A DNA stretch of 64,000 nt from Tabrizicola thermarum (GTDB lineage Bacteria > Pseudomonadota > Alphaproteobacteria > Rhodobacterales > Rhodobacteraceae): assembly GCF_003574395.1 (NCBI RefSeq), contig NZ_QMJY01000078.1, positions 1-64,000 of the forward strand. Direction: 5' to 3'. The notes beneath the pieces were generated by a model. The model did no database searches, had not been told where the DNA came from, and worked only from the letters and a program-made list of their open reading frames with translations. Made by a program: the position numbers and the translations under genes. This document shows positions 37,942 to 46,693 of the stretch, piece by piece. Within the stretch, counting starts at the first letter, position 1, and each line of letters begins with the position of its first letter.

Positions 37942-38394
37942 TCAGTCGTCGTCACTTCCATTGTCGTTGTCGTCATGGCCATCACTGTCACCGCCATGAT
38001 CGTCGCCGTGATCGTCGTCGCCACCACGGCCCTTGCCGTCATGGTCATCATCGCCTTCATCGTGCTTGTCGCGTCCCTCGTCATCCGAGCCTTCGAAATC
38101 GCGATTGACGGTGCCCACCTGCTTGCCCACACGGCTTGCATCGTCACTCTCCACGCTCTTCTGCTCGCTCTTGAGGATCTCCGCAGTCTCGTTGTCGTAG
38201 ATCACCTCGACCTTCATGTCGCCCTTGATGGCCTCGACCTTGGTCTGGGTCGGGCCGACCTTGACCTCGGCGAAAGTATAGCCCTGCGCCAGATAGTCGT
38301 CGGCCAGTGCATTGCCGTCGATTGCGGCAAAGGCCACGCTGGTCGTCATCAGGATCGCGGCGCTGTAGCACAGCAGCTTGGCTTTCAGTTTCAT
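37942..38394 (-). CDS. Secreted PepSY-like protein with Asp/His-rich tail (long)
   Basis: A 150-aa protein with a signal peptide (about residues 1-23, ending AFA). A PepSY-like domain (LADDYLAQGYTFAEVKVG ... KVEVIYDNETAEILKSE, about 28-80) is followed by a tail of about 55 residues rich in Asp, Gly, His and Ser, which should bind divalent cations. PepSY domains often inhibit proteases or act in periplasmic sensing. Same order of parts as the neighbouring 125-aa protein, indicating paralogy. Function unknown. Confidence 0.75.
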   Translation of the reverse strand: MKLKAKLLCYSAAILMTTSVAFAAIDGNALADDYLAQGYTFAEVKVGPTQTKVEAIKGDMKVEVIYDNETAEILKSEQKSVESDDASRVGKQVGTVNRDFEGSDDEGRDKHDEGDDDHDGKGRGGDDDHGDDHGGDSDGHDDNDNGSDDD

Positions 38395-38589
38395 TCTCTA
38401 GCTCCTTCGATTGCTTGTCTGGTGCTTGTCTGGCACGGGCTGGTTTCATTGCCACCGTCAGTGCCTGCACCCAGAAGACCGGCAGGACCGCCCACTGGCC
38501 ATTGGCCCAGGGTTTAAACCGGGTCGCCTAAGCTGAAAGTTTGGACGGATAAACCTGAGTTTAGGCGGCCCCTCGCAAGGCCCGCCAAG

Positions 38590-38622
38590 AAAAAGGGACC
38601 CGCGGCGGGGTGCCGGGGTCCC
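38590..38622 (-). terminator. Rho-independent terminator of trpB
   Basis: On the minus strand GGGACCC (38622-38616) pairs with GGGTCCC (38601-38595) and is followed directly by TTTTT (38594-38590). It starts 25 bases after the trpB stop and closes the cmk-to-trpB gene string. Confidence 0.88.
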
Positions 38623-38646
38623 GAAAGCCGTCAGCTGCGGGTCGGG

Positions 38647-39879
38647 TCAGACCTTCATCTGAACGCCCAGGTGCCTGGCCACGGTGAAAATGTCCTTGTC
38701 GCCCCGCCCGCACATGTTCATCACGATGATCCGGTCCTTCGGCAGGGTCGGCGCCAGCTTCATCACCTGAGCCAGGGCGTGGCTCGGCTCCAGCGCCGGG
38801 ATGATTCCCTCAAGGCGGCAGCACAGCTGGAACGCCTCCAGCGCCTCGGCATCGGTGATGCTGACATATTCCGCCCGGCCCACATCGTGCAGCCAGGCGT
38901 GCTCCGGCCCGATGCCGGGGTAATCCAGCCCGGCGCTGATCGAGAAGCCCTCAAGGATCTGACCGTCGGCATCCTGCAACAGATAGGTCCGGTTGCCGTG
39001 CAGCACCCCCGGACGCCCGCCGGTCAGCGAGGCGCAGTGTTCCATCCGGTCGTCCACGCCCTTGCCGCCCGCCTCGACACCCACGATCCGCACCGAAGGG
39101 TCGTCGAGGAACGGATAGAACAGCCCCATCGCATTCGAGCCGCCGCCGATGGCCGCGACCACCACGTCGGGCAGACGGCCCTCGCCCTCCTGCTCGGCCA
39201 GTTGCCAGCGGACCTCCTTGCCGATGATCGACTGGAAGTCGCGCACCATGGCCGGATAGGGATGCGGCCCCGCCACCGTGCCGATGCAGTAGAAGGTGTC
39301 GCGCACATTCGTGACCCAGTCGCGCAGCGCGTCGTTCATCGCATCCTTCAGCGTGCCGCGCCCCGAGGTCACCGGGATCACCTCGGCCCCCAGCAGTTTC
39401 ATCCGGAACACGTTCGGCGCCTGGCGTTCCACGTCATGCGCGCCCATGTAGACCACGCATTTCAGCCCGAACTTGGCGCAGACCGTGGCCGTCGCCACCC
39501 CATGCTGGCCCGCGCCGGTTTCCGCGATGATCCGCGTCTTGCCCATCCGGCGGGCCAGGATGATCTGGCCCAGCACGTTGTTGATCTTGTGCGCGCCGGT
39601 GTGGTTCAGCTCGTCGCGCTTCATGTAGACCTTGGCGCCGCCCAGATGCTCGGTCAGCCGCGGCGCGAAATACAGCGGAGACGGCCGGCCCACATAATGC
39701 TTCCAGAGATCGTCCATCTCGGCCCAGAAGCTGGGGTCGGTCTTGGCATGTTCGTACCGCTCTTCCAGCTCCAGGATCAGCGGCATCAGCGTTTCACTGA
39801 CGAACCGCCCGCCGAACAGGCCGAAGCGGCCCTGCTCATCCGGCCCCGTCATGAAGCTGTTCAACCCGTCCTCGGCCAT
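38647..39879 (-). CDS. trpB: Tryptophan synthase beta chain
   Basis: PLP enzyme joining indole and serine to make tryptophan, partner of TrpA (not in this window). The PLP lysine is in [10 protein letters not shown] near residue 98, preceded by [12 protein letters not shown]. The Gly-rich phosphate-binding GGGSNAMG and the C-terminal [11 protein letters not shown] are present. At 410 aa it is of normal length. It follows trpF after a 124-base gap containing three palindromes. Confidence 0.96.
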   Translation of the reverse strand: MAEDGLNSFMTGPDEQGRFGLFGGRFVSETLMPLILELEERYEHAKTDPSFWAEMDDLWKHYVGRPSPLYFAPRLTEHLGGAKVYMKRDELNHTGAHKINNVLGQIILARRMGKTRIIAETGAGQHGVATATVCAKFGLKCVVYMGAHDVERQAPNVFRMKLLGAEVIPVTSGRGTLKDAMNDALRDWVTNVRDTFYCIGTVAGPHPYPAMVRDFQSIIGKEVRWQLAEQEGEGRLPDVVVAAIGGGSNAMGLFYPFLDDPSVRIVGVEAGGKGVDDRMEHCASLTGGRPGVLHGNRTYLLQDADGQILEGFSISAGLDYPGIGPEHAWLHDVGRAEYVSITDAEALEAFQLCCRLEGIIPALEPSHALAQVMKLAPTLPKDRIIVMNMCGRGDKDIFTVARHLGVQMKV

Positions 39880-39933
39880 GGCGCACCCCCGTTGTTCCCC
39901 AAGGCATGTAGCGCCATCGGCCCGCCGGGAAAA

Positions 39934-40002
39934 GCCGGAGTTTTCGAAAACTCCGGCCCGGAGCTTTCAAAGGCTCCGGTGCGATGTCTTCGAAGACATC
40001 GC
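39934..40002 (-). repeat. Three back-to-back palindromes in the trpF-trpB gap
   Basis: 39934-39957 is a perfect 24-bp palindrome (arm GCCGGAGTTTTC). 39958-39979 is an inverted repeat with 7-bp arms CCGGAGC/GCTCCGG and a near-symmetric core TTTCAAAG. 39981-40002 is a perfect 22-bp palindrome (arm GCGATGTCTTC). They abut with 0 and 1 base between them and start 1 base after the trpF stop. In RNA they would make three consecutive hairpins. Confidence 0.85.
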
Positions 40003-40003
40003 G

Positions 40004-40672
40004 CTACCGCAGGATCGGCACGCCCCCCCTGACGCCCTGCGCCGCCTCGACGAAGGCCGCGATCCTGCCCGCATCCTTCACGCCCGGGGCGCTTTCGACA
40101 CCGCTTGCCACATCGACCTGCCGCGCGCCCGTCCGCTGGATCGCCTGCCCCACATTCTCGGGCGTCAGACCCCCGGCCAGCATCCAGGGCTTCAGCCACT
40201 TGCGCCCCACCAGAAGCCGCCAGTCGAAGGTCAGCCCGTTGCCGCCCGGCAGCACCGCATCCTTCGGAGCCTTGGCATCGACCAGGATCTGGTCGGCGAC
40301 CAGCTGGTAATCCAGCAGCGGCGCAAGGTCCGCCTCGACCGCCACCCCGATCACCTTCATCACGGGCAAGCCGTAACGCGCCTTGATCTCGGCCACGCGG
40401 GCCGGCGTTTCACGGCCGTGCAGTTGCAGCATGTCCAGCGGCACCGCCTCCACGATGGCATCCAGCGCGGCGTCATCGGCATCGACCACCAGCGCCACCT
40501 TGCACAACCCCTCGGGGGCGATCAGCGCCAGCGCGCGCGCCTCCCCGGGCGAGACATGACGCGGCGATCTGGCAAAGAAGTTGAACCCGGCATAGGCCGC
40601 CCCGGCCTTTGCCACCGCAGCCACGTCCTCGGGCGTCTTCAGCCCGCAGATCTTGACCCGGACCTCGCGCAT
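40004..40672 (-). CDS. trpF: Phosphoribosylanthranilate isomerase
   Basis: Third step of tryptophan synthesis: isomerises phosphoribosylanthranilate by an Amadori rearrangement. TIM-barrel protein of 222 aa with the general-base Cys in [12 protein letters not shown] at residue 9, the catalytic Asp in VDAKAPKDA, and the phosphate-binding C-terminal AGGLTPENV and DVASGVE. The ATG at 40672 overlaps the lapA stop as TGATG. The trpF-trpB pair without trpA close by is seen here up to trpB only. Confidence 0.95.
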   Translation of the reverse strand: MREVRVKICGLKTPEDVAAVAKAGAAYAGFNFFARSPRHVSPGEARALALIAPEGLCKVALVVDADDAALDAIVEAVPLDMLQLHGRETPARVAEIKARYGLPVMKVIGVAVEADLAPLLDYQLVADQILVDAKAPKDAVLPGGNGLTFDWRLLVGRKWLKPWMLAGGLTPENVGQAIQRTGARQVDVASGVESAPGVKDAGRIAAFVEAAQGVRGGVPILR

Positions 40673-41025
40673 CAGCGCTTGTCCAGAAGCGCCAGAACCT
40701 CGTCCTGCTGCGGGACGGAGGTTGCGTCCTTCAGCACGGCCAGTTCCCGCTCCAGCCGGGCGACTTCCCGTGTCTTCCGGCTGGCCGCCGCGCGGTGGCC
40801 ATGTTCGCGGAACCATTCCCAGACAAAGCCGATCAGCACCCCCGCGATGATCCCGCCGAAGATCACCACGAACAGCGGCAGGTCCATTGCCCAGGTCAGC
40901 CCGGTCAGCGCCGCAAGATCGGCAGGCAGAAGCTGCACGGTGACCGGCGCCCGATTGGCCAGCGCGACAGTCAGAAGCCCGAGGCCAAGAAGCCCCAGCA
41001 ACAGCAGGCGAAGATAACGGATCAT
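40672..41025 (-). CDS. LapA (lipopolysaccharide assembly protein A / DUF1049) domain protein
   Basis: A 117-aa inner-membrane protein: one transmembrane helix near residues 5-25, a short periplasmic loop [12 protein letters not shown], a second helix ([19 protein letters not shown], about 50-70) and a C-terminal coiled coil ([12 protein letters not shown]). This is the LapA_dom layout; E. coli LapA works with LapB in controlling LPS synthesis. The ATG at 41025 gives that topology. It lies between ihfB and trpF. Confidence 0.82.
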   Translation of the reverse strand: MIRYLRLLLLGLLGLGLLTVALANRAPVTVQLLPADLAALTGLTWAMDLPLFVVIFGGIIAGVLIGFVWEWFREHGHRAAASRKTREVARLERELAVLKDATSVPQQDEVLALLDKR

Positions 41026-41097
41026 GCGGAACGCAACCCTTCCTGGTTTCGTCCCGAGTATCGGCGCCGCAGCCCCGAAGCGCAAGCGCGGGTGGAA

Positions 41098-41379
41098 CTA
41101 CTTGCCGTTCAGCCGGTCGCGCAGAAGCTTGCCGGTCTTGAAGAAGGGCACCTTCTTGTCGTCAACCTTGACCGCTTCGCCGGTCCGGGGGTTGCGCCCG
41201 ACGCGTGCGTCGCGCGCCTTGACCGAAAACGCACCGAAACCGCGCAGCTCGACCCGGTCGCCCCTGGACAGAGCCTCGATGATTTCCTCGAAGACCGTGT
41301 TCACGATCCGCTCGACGTGACGCTGGGTCAAATGCGGGTTCTCATCCGCGATCTTCTGGATCAGTTCCGAACGGATCAT
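41098..41379 (-). CDS. ihfB: Integration host factor subunit beta
   Basis: DNA-bending protein subunit (93 aa) of the HU/IHF family. The N-terminal helices [17 protein letters not shown] and the arm motif [12 protein letters not shown] with the intercalating Pro are clear. The position between rpsA and lapA is the conserved location of ihfB in proteobacteria, which separates it from HU and IHF alpha. Confidence 0.95.
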   Translation of the reverse strand: MIRSELIQKIADENPHLTQRHVERIVNTVFEEIIEALSRGDRVELRGFGAFSVKARDARVGRNPRTGEAVKVDDKKVPFFKTGKLLRDRLNGK

Positions 41380-41494
41380 CCGTTGTCCCCCCTGTGGTCC
41401 GGCCGATTGGCAGCGACCGCCACGTGCTTGTTCTTGCGTGACTATAGCGACAGGATTTGCCTCATGACAAACAAAAACGGGGACTTGGCACCAA

Positions 41495-41525
41495 GGAAAA
41501 GGCCCCGCGGGCTACGCGGGGCCTT
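41495..41525 (-). terminator. Rho-independent terminator of rpsA
   Basis: A 10-bp perfect stem, 41499-41508 with 41516-41525, has a 7-base loop. On the minus strand it is followed by a TTTTCC tail. It lies about 33 bases after the rpsA stop and before ihfB, so ihfB probably also has its own promoter. Confidence 0.85.
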
Positions 41526-41557
41526 GCCGTTCAATCGCAGGTTCGGTCGACCCTGGC

Positions 41558-43237
41558 TCAGCTGCGGTCCTTCAGGGCCGCGCCAAGGATGTCGCCCAGC
41601 GAGGCGCCCGAATCGGACGAGCCATACTGTTCGACCGCTTCCTTCTCTTCGGCGATCTCGCGGGCCTTGATCGACAGACCCAGCTTGCGGGTCTTCGGGT
41701 CGATGTTGGTCACGCGGACATCGACCTTGTCCCCGACCTGGAACCGCTCCGGCCGCTGGTCGGCGCGGTCACGCGACAGGTCCGACCGGCGGATGAAGGA
41801 TTTCTGGCCGTTGTATTCGACCTCGATCCCGCCATCCTCGATCGCCGTCACGGTCACGGTGATCACCGCGCCGCGCTTCACGCCGTCCACCGCATCCGAG
41901 AAGGTGTCGTCGCCCAGCGCCTTGATCGAAAGCGAGATGCGTTCCTTCTCGACATCCACTTCGGTGACGGCGGCTTGCACCACGTCGCCCTTGCGGTAGT
42001 TCTGGATCGCTTCTTCGCCGCGCTGGTCCCAGGACAGGTCCGAAAGGTGGACCATGCCGTCGATGTCGTTCTCCAGCCCGATGAACAGACCGAATTCGGT
42101 GATGTTCTTGACTTCGCCCTCGATGGCCGAGCCGATCGGATGGTTCTCGGCAAAGACTTCCCACGGGTTGCGCTGGGTCTGCTTGAGGCCCAGGGACACC
42201 CGACGCTTGGCGCTGTCGATTTCCAGCACCATGACGTCAACCTCCTGCGAGGTGGAAACGATCTTGCCGGGGTGCACGTTCTTCTTGGTCCAGGACATTT
42301 CCGAGACGTGAACCAGGCCCTCGACCCCCGCTTCCAGCTCCACGAAGGCGCCGTAGTCGGTGATGTTGGTGACGCGGCCCTTGTGGACCGAACCGATGGG
42401 ATACATCTTCTCGACTGCATCCCACGGATCGGACTGAAGCTGTTTCATGCCCAGGCTGATGCGGTGGGTTTCCTTGTTGATCTTGATGACCTGAACCTTG
42501 ACGGTCTCGCCGATCGACAGGATTTCCGACGGGTGGTTGACGCGGCGCCAGGCCATGTCGGTGACGTGCAGCAAGCCGTCCACACCGCCCAGGTCCACGA
42601 AGGCCCCGTATTCGGTGATGTTCTTGACCACGCCGTCCACCACCTGACCCTCGGTCAGGTTGCCGATGACTTCGGCGCGCTGTTCCGCGCGGGACTCTTC
42701 CAGGATCGCGCGGCGCGAGACGACGATGTTGCCGCGGCGACGGTCCATCTTCAGGATCTGGAACGGCTGCTTCATGCCCATCAGCGGGCCGGCATCACGC
42801 ACCGGGCGGACGTCGACCTGGCTGCCGGGCAGGAACGCCACGGCGCCCCCGAGGTCGACCGTGAAGCCACCCTTGACGCGGCCGAAGATCGCGCCCTCGA
42901 CGCGCTGCTCGGCGGCATAGGCTTTTTCCAGACGGTCCCAGGCTTCCTCGCGGCGGGCCTTTTCACGGCTGATCTGGGCTTCGCCGCGGGCATTCTCGAC
43001 CCGCTCGAGATAGACCTCGACCGTGTCGCCCACATTGACGTTCGGAGCCTCGCCGGGGTTCGCGAATTCCTTCAGGTCGATGCGGCCTTCCATCTTGTAG
43101 CCGACATCGATGATGGCCTGGCCCGCCTCGATGGCGATGACCTTGCCCTTGACGACAGTGCCCTCTTCGGGGGTGTCGATCTCGAAGCTCTCCTTCAGCA
43201 GGGCTTCGAAGTCTTCCATGCTTGCTTTGGCGCACAT
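41558..43237 (-). CDS. rpsA: 30S ribosomal protein S1
   Basis: RNA-binding ribosomal protein of 559 aa with six S1 (OB-fold) repeats, for example GQVVDGVVKNITEYGAFVDLG, GSVHKGRVTNITDYGAFVELE and GSAIEGEVKNITEFGLFIGLE. The ATG at 43237 has AGGAAA about 8 bases upstream; 36 further upstream codons are open but do not look coding. The normal order cmk, rpsA, ihfB is kept with one extra membrane-protein gene. Confidence 0.97.
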   Translation of the reverse strand: MCAKASMEDFEALLKESFEIDTPEEGTVVKGKVIAIEAGQAIIDVGYKMEGRIDLKEFANPGEAPNVNVGDTVEVYLERVENARGEAQISREKARREEAWDRLEKAYAAEQRVEGAIFGRVKGGFTVDLGGAVAFLPGSQVDVRPVRDAGPLMGMKQPFQILKMDRRRGNIVVSRRAILEESRAEQRAEVIGNLTEGQVVDGVVKNITEYGAFVDLGGVDGLLHVTDMAWRRVNHPSEILSIGETVKVQVIKINKETHRISLGMKQLQSDPWDAVEKMYPIGSVHKGRVTNITDYGAFVELEAGVEGLVHVSEMSWTKKNVHPGKIVSTSQEVDVMVLEIDSAKRRVSLGLKQTQRNPWEVFAENHPIGSAIEGEVKNITEFGLFIGLENDIDGMVHLSDLSWDQRGEEAIQNYRKGDVVQAAVTEVDVEKERISLSIKALGDDTFSDAVDGVKRGAVITVTVTAIEDGGIEVEYNGQKSFIRRSDLSRDRADQRPERFQVGDKVDVRVTNIDPKTRKLGLSIKAREIAEEKEAVEQYGSSDSGASLGDILGAALKDRS

Positions 43238-43412
43238 ATGGATCAGTTTCCTTTTCTCGTGTTTTCTCTGGCCAGGCGGTTGGCTCCGCCGGTCTTGGTC
43301 ATCAGTGAAAAAACGCTGCCGCCCGGGAAACCGGAGGCTTCGCATCTTTCAGGATGCAGGCGCTATAGTGGGAAAGCCGCCCCAGAGCAAGGGAAAGCCT
43401 GCCGGAAAGGCC

Positions 43413-43949
43413 TCAGGCCGGGTCATCCGGCCCGGTCTCCGGGTCCTCGGGCCCCGTGTCGTCCCCCTTGCCGCCGCCGCCGGGCACCAGAAACGCAAGC
43501 AGCATCAGCGCCAGCCCCCCGGCGATCAGAAAGGCCGAGCGATGCGTCCCGCCACTCGTCCCGCTCCCGTCGTCATGCCCTTTCGCTCCGCCGCGCAGGA
43601 TCGAACTGGCCGCGTTCACCGCCGTCGCAGCCCACAAGGCCCGTGTCGTCGCCCTGATCTCGGCCGCGCGGCGATTGCGGGCCGAGGTGATCCAGACGAG
43701 CAGCAGCGCAAGCACGACCAGTCCCCCGGCAACCGCCAGCAAGGCCCGGACGGTTCCAAGGTAAGCCGCAATGATCGTGACAAGGGCGGCCACCGCCAGC
43801 ACCAGGGCCATCAGCAACAGGACTCCCGCCACCAGAAGCACTCCGGCAGCGGCCACCCGGTCGCGCAGGGCTCCCGACAGCATTTCCCTCAGACCGGCCA
43901 GCGCCACCGTGCGATCCTCCTGATCTTCCCCGGATCCAGACTGACCCAT
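43413..43949 (-). CDS. Holin-like membrane protein of unknown function
   Basis: A 178-aa membrane protein. After a polar N-terminus there are two adjacent transmembrane helices (about residues 35-62 and 66-87, very rich in Leu/Val/Ala). A basic Arg-rich segment (ITSARNRRAAEIRATTRALW) follows, then a third helix (about 138-157) and an acidic Pro/Asp-rich tail. The layout recalls the putative holin-X / phage-holin-fold membrane proteins. No other phage gene is near, so a lysis role is unlikely. It sits between cmk and rpsA. Confidence 0.65.
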   Translation of the reverse strand: MGQSGSGEDQEDRTVALAGLREMLSGALRDRVAAAGVLLVAGVLLLMALVLAVAALVTIIAAYLGTVRALLAVAGGLVVLALLLVWITSARNRRAAEIRATTRALWAATAVNAASSILRGGAKGHDDGSGTSGGTHRSAFLIAGGLALMLLAFLVPGGGGKGDDTGPEDPETGPDDPA

Positions 43950-43983
43950 CGCCCCTTGCCCCGCAAGCCGCGCCGGACGGGAC

Positions 43984-44574
43984 TCACTCCGGCCGGAACC
44001 GGGCCCTTACGACGGCACAGGCCGCCTCCACCGCCTCATCGATCCCCAGCGCAGTGGTGTCGATCACCACGGCATCGTCCGCGGCCCGCAGCGGAGCATC
44101 CGCCCGGCCCATGTCGCGGGCATCGCGTTCCAGGACCTCGGCCAGCACCTGCGCCTCGTCGCCGCCCACTTCCAGCCAGCGGCGATGCGCCCGCACCTCG
44201 GGGCTGGCGGTGACATAGAGCTTCACCTCGGCCTCCGGGCAGATCACCGTGCCGATGTCGCGCCCGTCCAGCACCGCGCCGCCCTCTGACCGGGCAAAGC
44301 GGCGCTGGAACGCGACCAGAGCCTCGCGCACCTCTGGGATGGCGGCGACGCGGCTGGCGGCCTGCCCGGCCTCCAGCGTGCGCAGGTCATCCCGCGCCAG
44401 ATCCTCGGCCGTCAGCGCGCGCGCCGCCGCGACGGGATCGCCGCCCTTTGCCCCCACAGCCCGATACAGCAGCCCCGTGTCCAGGTGCCGGAACCCGAAC
44501 CGGGCGGCCACCGCGCGCGAGATCGTGCCCTTTCCCGCAGCCGCCGGCCCGTCGATTGCCACCGTGAAGATCAT
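43984..44574 (-). CDS. cmk: (d)CMP kinase
   Basis: Phosphorylates CMP and dCMP to the diphosphates. The P-loop [12 protein letters not shown] is at residues 6-17, the CMP-binding [11 protein letters not shown] follows, and [18 protein letters not shown] is the second signature. At 196 aa it is a little shorter than E. coli Cmk but complete. The ATG at 44574 has GGGAAAG just upstream; further upstream lies repeat copy C, not coding sequence. Confidence 0.94.
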   Translation of the reverse strand: MIFTVAIDGPAAAGKGTISRAVAARFGFRHLDTGLLYRAVGAKGGDPVAAARALTAEDLARDDLRTLEAGQAASRVAAIPEVREALVAFQRRFARSEGGAVLDGRDIGTVICPEAEVKLYVTASPEVRAHRRWLEVGGDEAQVLAEVLERDARDMGRADAPLRAADDAVVIDTTALGIDEAVEAACAVVRARFRPE

Positions 44575-44905
44575 CTTTCCCGTCCCTGCGCCCGTCTTCC
44601 ACGCCTGATGCCTCCGGCGGGAGTATTTGGAAAAGAGCAAGCCGAAAAGGGTGATTTGCACCGGGGCCGGATCGGCGGATCGACCAGAGGATTTTCAAGC
44701 CGTTGAAATCATTGCACGCCTCACGCGGCTCCGGTCAGAATCCCAAGATTTCCGCTTGGATTCGGCGGCGGAATTGCCTATGTTTATGATGCGACGTTAT
44801 CTATTCGACCACTGTCTCCGACCATCGGCCACAGCAATCGACTACAGCTGACGGGGCCAAGCCGCCGCATCCCGCGGGCGGTACGACTGAAATGGAGACT
44901 TCACG
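44575..44905. other. Intergenic region between cmk and the cold-shock gene
   Basis: 331 bases between divergent genes. It holds repeat copy C (44610-44643) and, after about 44700, a lower-G+C stretch likely to contain the cold-shock gene's promoter and a long 5' untranslated region. Cold-shock mRNAs typically have a structured leader, but no specific element could be defined. Confidence 0.5.
44610..44643 (+). repeat. Dispersed intergenic repeat, copy C
   Basis: CTCCGGCGGGAG followed by TATTTGGAAAAGAGCAAGC. It is nearly identical to copy A (one fewer A in the A-run) and shares its last 14 bases with copy B. Confidence 0.75.
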
Positions 44906-45112
44906 ATGGCCAAGGGCACCGTGAAATGGTTCAATGAAACCAAAGGCTACGGCTTCATCGCCCCGGAAGGCGGCAAGAAGGACGTGTTTGTCCACATCAC
45001 CGCGCTGGAGCGTGCGGGCCTGCGCAGCCTGAAGGACGGCCAGCCGGTCACCTTCGACATCGAAGCCGGCCGCGACGGACGCGAATCCGCGACGAATCTG
45101 GCGCTGGCGTAA
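44906..45112 (+). CDS. Cold-shock protein, CspA family
   Basis: A 68-aa single OB-fold RNA/DNA chaperone. The RNA-binding motifs KGYGFI (RNP1) and VFVHI (RNP2) are intact, after the standard MAKGTVKWFNETKGYG start. GGAG precedes the ATG. It is a stand-alone gene with a long 5' region and a terminator directly after it. Which Csp paralogue this is cannot be told. Confidence 0.94.
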   Translation: MAKGTVKWFNETKGYGFIAPEGGKKDVFVHITALERAGLRSLKDGQPVTFDIEAGRDGRESATNLALA

Positions 45113-45134
45113 GGCCGGGTCGACGACCATCGGA

Positions 45135-45163
45135 CGGGGGCGGCGCTCTGCCCCCGGCCTTTC
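45135..45163. terminator. Terminator between convergent csp and receiver-like gene
   Basis: CGGGGGC at 45135-45141 pairs with GCCCCCG at 45150-45156, then GCCTTTC. The 51-base gap lies between two convergent genes; the T-rich tail suits the csp direction. Confidence 0.65.
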
Positions 45164-45595
45164 TCAGTTCATCATGACCGCTGCCCGATCGCGCAGCACA
45201 TGATCGAAGCCGATGCGGAAGCTGGCTTCGGACACATCCTCGGGCAGGCAGACCGCCGTGCGGCGCCCCAGGGGATAGGCGGGAACGTCGAACTCCCGGC
45301 TGACCAGCATGACCCGCATCTTCGCATCGCCGGCGATCAGGGCCGCAATCGCCTTTTCCGCGCCTGAAATCCCGCCAAAGGCATCGCACTCCATCACGAA
45401 AAGATCGTAGCCGACCCGATCTTCCAGGATGGCGTTGACCGCTTCGTCAAGATCGTCCGAAGCTTCGACCAGGCTGCCATAGGCCGCAAGCCTCTGGCAG
45501 ATGAGCCCGTCGCCCTGATCCGTCAACACCATCACCCGCACACCCAGGGTGTGAGAGGCAACCTTCTGGCGGTCGGTCTGAATGAATGTCTGCAC
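45164..45595 (-). CDS. Degenerate response-regulator receiver-like protein
   Basis: A protein of about 143 aa laid out like a CheY receiver: beta1 VRVMVLTDQ, an alpha/beta segment, beta3 YDLFVMECDAFGG, beta4 MRVMLVS, beta5 AVCLPED. The phosphoacceptor Asp position holds Glu, and the beta5 Lys is replaced by Glu. It should therefore not be phosphorylated normally and may be constitutively active-like or a protein-protein module. The GTG at 45595 is preferred because GGAGGA lies a few bases upstream; a GTG at 45601 is also in frame. No output domain. Confidence 0.6.
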   Translation of the reverse strand: MQTFIQTDRQKVASHTLGVRVMVLTDQGDGLICQRLAAYGSLVEASDDLDEAVNAILEDRVGYDLFVMECDAFGGISGAEKAIAALIAGDAKMRVMLVSREFDVPAYPLGRRTAVCLPEDVSEASFRIGFDHVLRDRAAVMMN

Positions 45596-45856
45596 GCGCA
45601 CTCCTCCACTACCTTATGCCAATAACACCAACAATGCGGAGAGCTTTCGCCCGAATAAAGGAAACTTGCAGGAATTCCACAGAAAGACCGCCACATTCAC
45701 GCCAGAGTCGGCGACTGCCCGGACCGTCTTCCGCACTCGATTGCAGGCGCTACGCTCTTGCCGGCTGGGAAACCGATCCTGATGTTGTTAACCTATTCCA
45801 GACCGAAAAGCAGCCCCTTCCAAGGGGGATTACCTTGATTTGAAGCGGGGGCGGCG

Positions 45857-46603
45857 ATGAACCTTCACCTGAACATGACGGACCTGGACCTTCGGCGGGA
45901 CCTGGCAGCGGCCTTTCGCTGGACCGTGCGGCTGAATCTGCACGAAGCGGTGGCCAACCACTTTTCGCTGGCGGTGAACCCCGAGGGCACCCGATTCCTC
46001 ATCAACCCGAACGGGCGGCACTTCAGCCGGATCACCGCGTCCTCGCTGGTCGAGATCGACGCCAACGATCCCCGAACAATGTCGCGCCCCGACGCGCCAG
46101 ACCCTACGGCCTGGGGCCTGCACGGTGCGATCCACCGCGCCTGCCCCCATGCGGCTTGCGTGATGCATGTCCATTCCATTCACGCCACGGTCCTGGCCAG
46201 CCTCGCCGACTCGCGCCTGCCTGCCATCGACCAGAACACCGCGATGTTCCACGGCCGCATGGTCATCGACGACCGGTATGGCGGCATGGCCTTCGAGGAG
46301 GAAGGCGCCCGCTGCGCGCAACTGCTTGCCGATCCGAAGATCACCACGATGGTCATGGGCAACCATGGCGTTCTGGTCATCGGGCGGACCGTGGCCGAGA
46401 CCTTCAACCGCCTCTACTACTTCGAACGCGCGGCCGAGACCTACATCCGCGCGCTCCAGACCGGCCGCCCCCTGCGCGTCCTGTCCGACGAGATTGCCGA
46501 AAAGACCGCGCGCGAGTGGGAAAGCTATCCCGGGTTTGCCGAAGCCCATCTGCGGGAATTGCGCGCGATCCTTGACGCCGAGGATCCCGGCTACGCCGAC
46601 TGA
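45857..46603 (+). CDS. Class II aldolase/adducin family protein
   Basis: A 248-aa protein of the class II aldolase and adducin head family (fuculose-phosphate aldolase-like fold). The zinc-ligand pattern HVHSIHATVLA is followed by the later MGNHGVLVIGRTVAE with the third His. Members cleave sugar phosphates or decarboxylate hydroxy-acids; the aldolase Glu is hard to place, so the reaction is not assigned. It is preceded by a CCCCTT/AAGGGG inverted repeat at 45814-45827. Confidence 0.82.
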   Translation: MNLHLNMTDLDLRRDLAAAFRWTVRLNLHEAVANHFSLAVNPEGTRFLINPNGRHFSRITASSLVEIDANDPRTMSRPDAPDPTAWGLHGAIHRACPHAACVMHVHSIHATVLASLADSRLPAIDQNTAMFHGRMVIDDRYGGMAFEEEGARCAQLLADPKITTMVMGNHGVLVIGRTVAETFNRLYYFERAAETYIRALQTGRPLRVLSDEIAEKTAREWESYPGFAEAHLRELRAILDAEDPGYAD

Positions 46604-46693
46604 CCGCGGCCGCCGGTCGCCCCCGCCTGCGTCGGAAAATCGTCTTCGCTTTTCCCCGCCCTTACCCTAGATCAGGACCAAAGGGAGTGCTTC

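Noticed and set aside
37474-38060. Repetitive-looking GAC/CAC-rich DNA as a CRISPR or tandem repeat array
   Set aside because: It is simply the codons of the Asp/His-rich tails; no regular repeat-spacer spacing.
43413-43949. Prophage remnant suggested by the holin-like protein
   Set aside because: No endolysin, integrase or structural gene is nearby, and the gene sits in the conserved cmk-rpsA neighbourhood.
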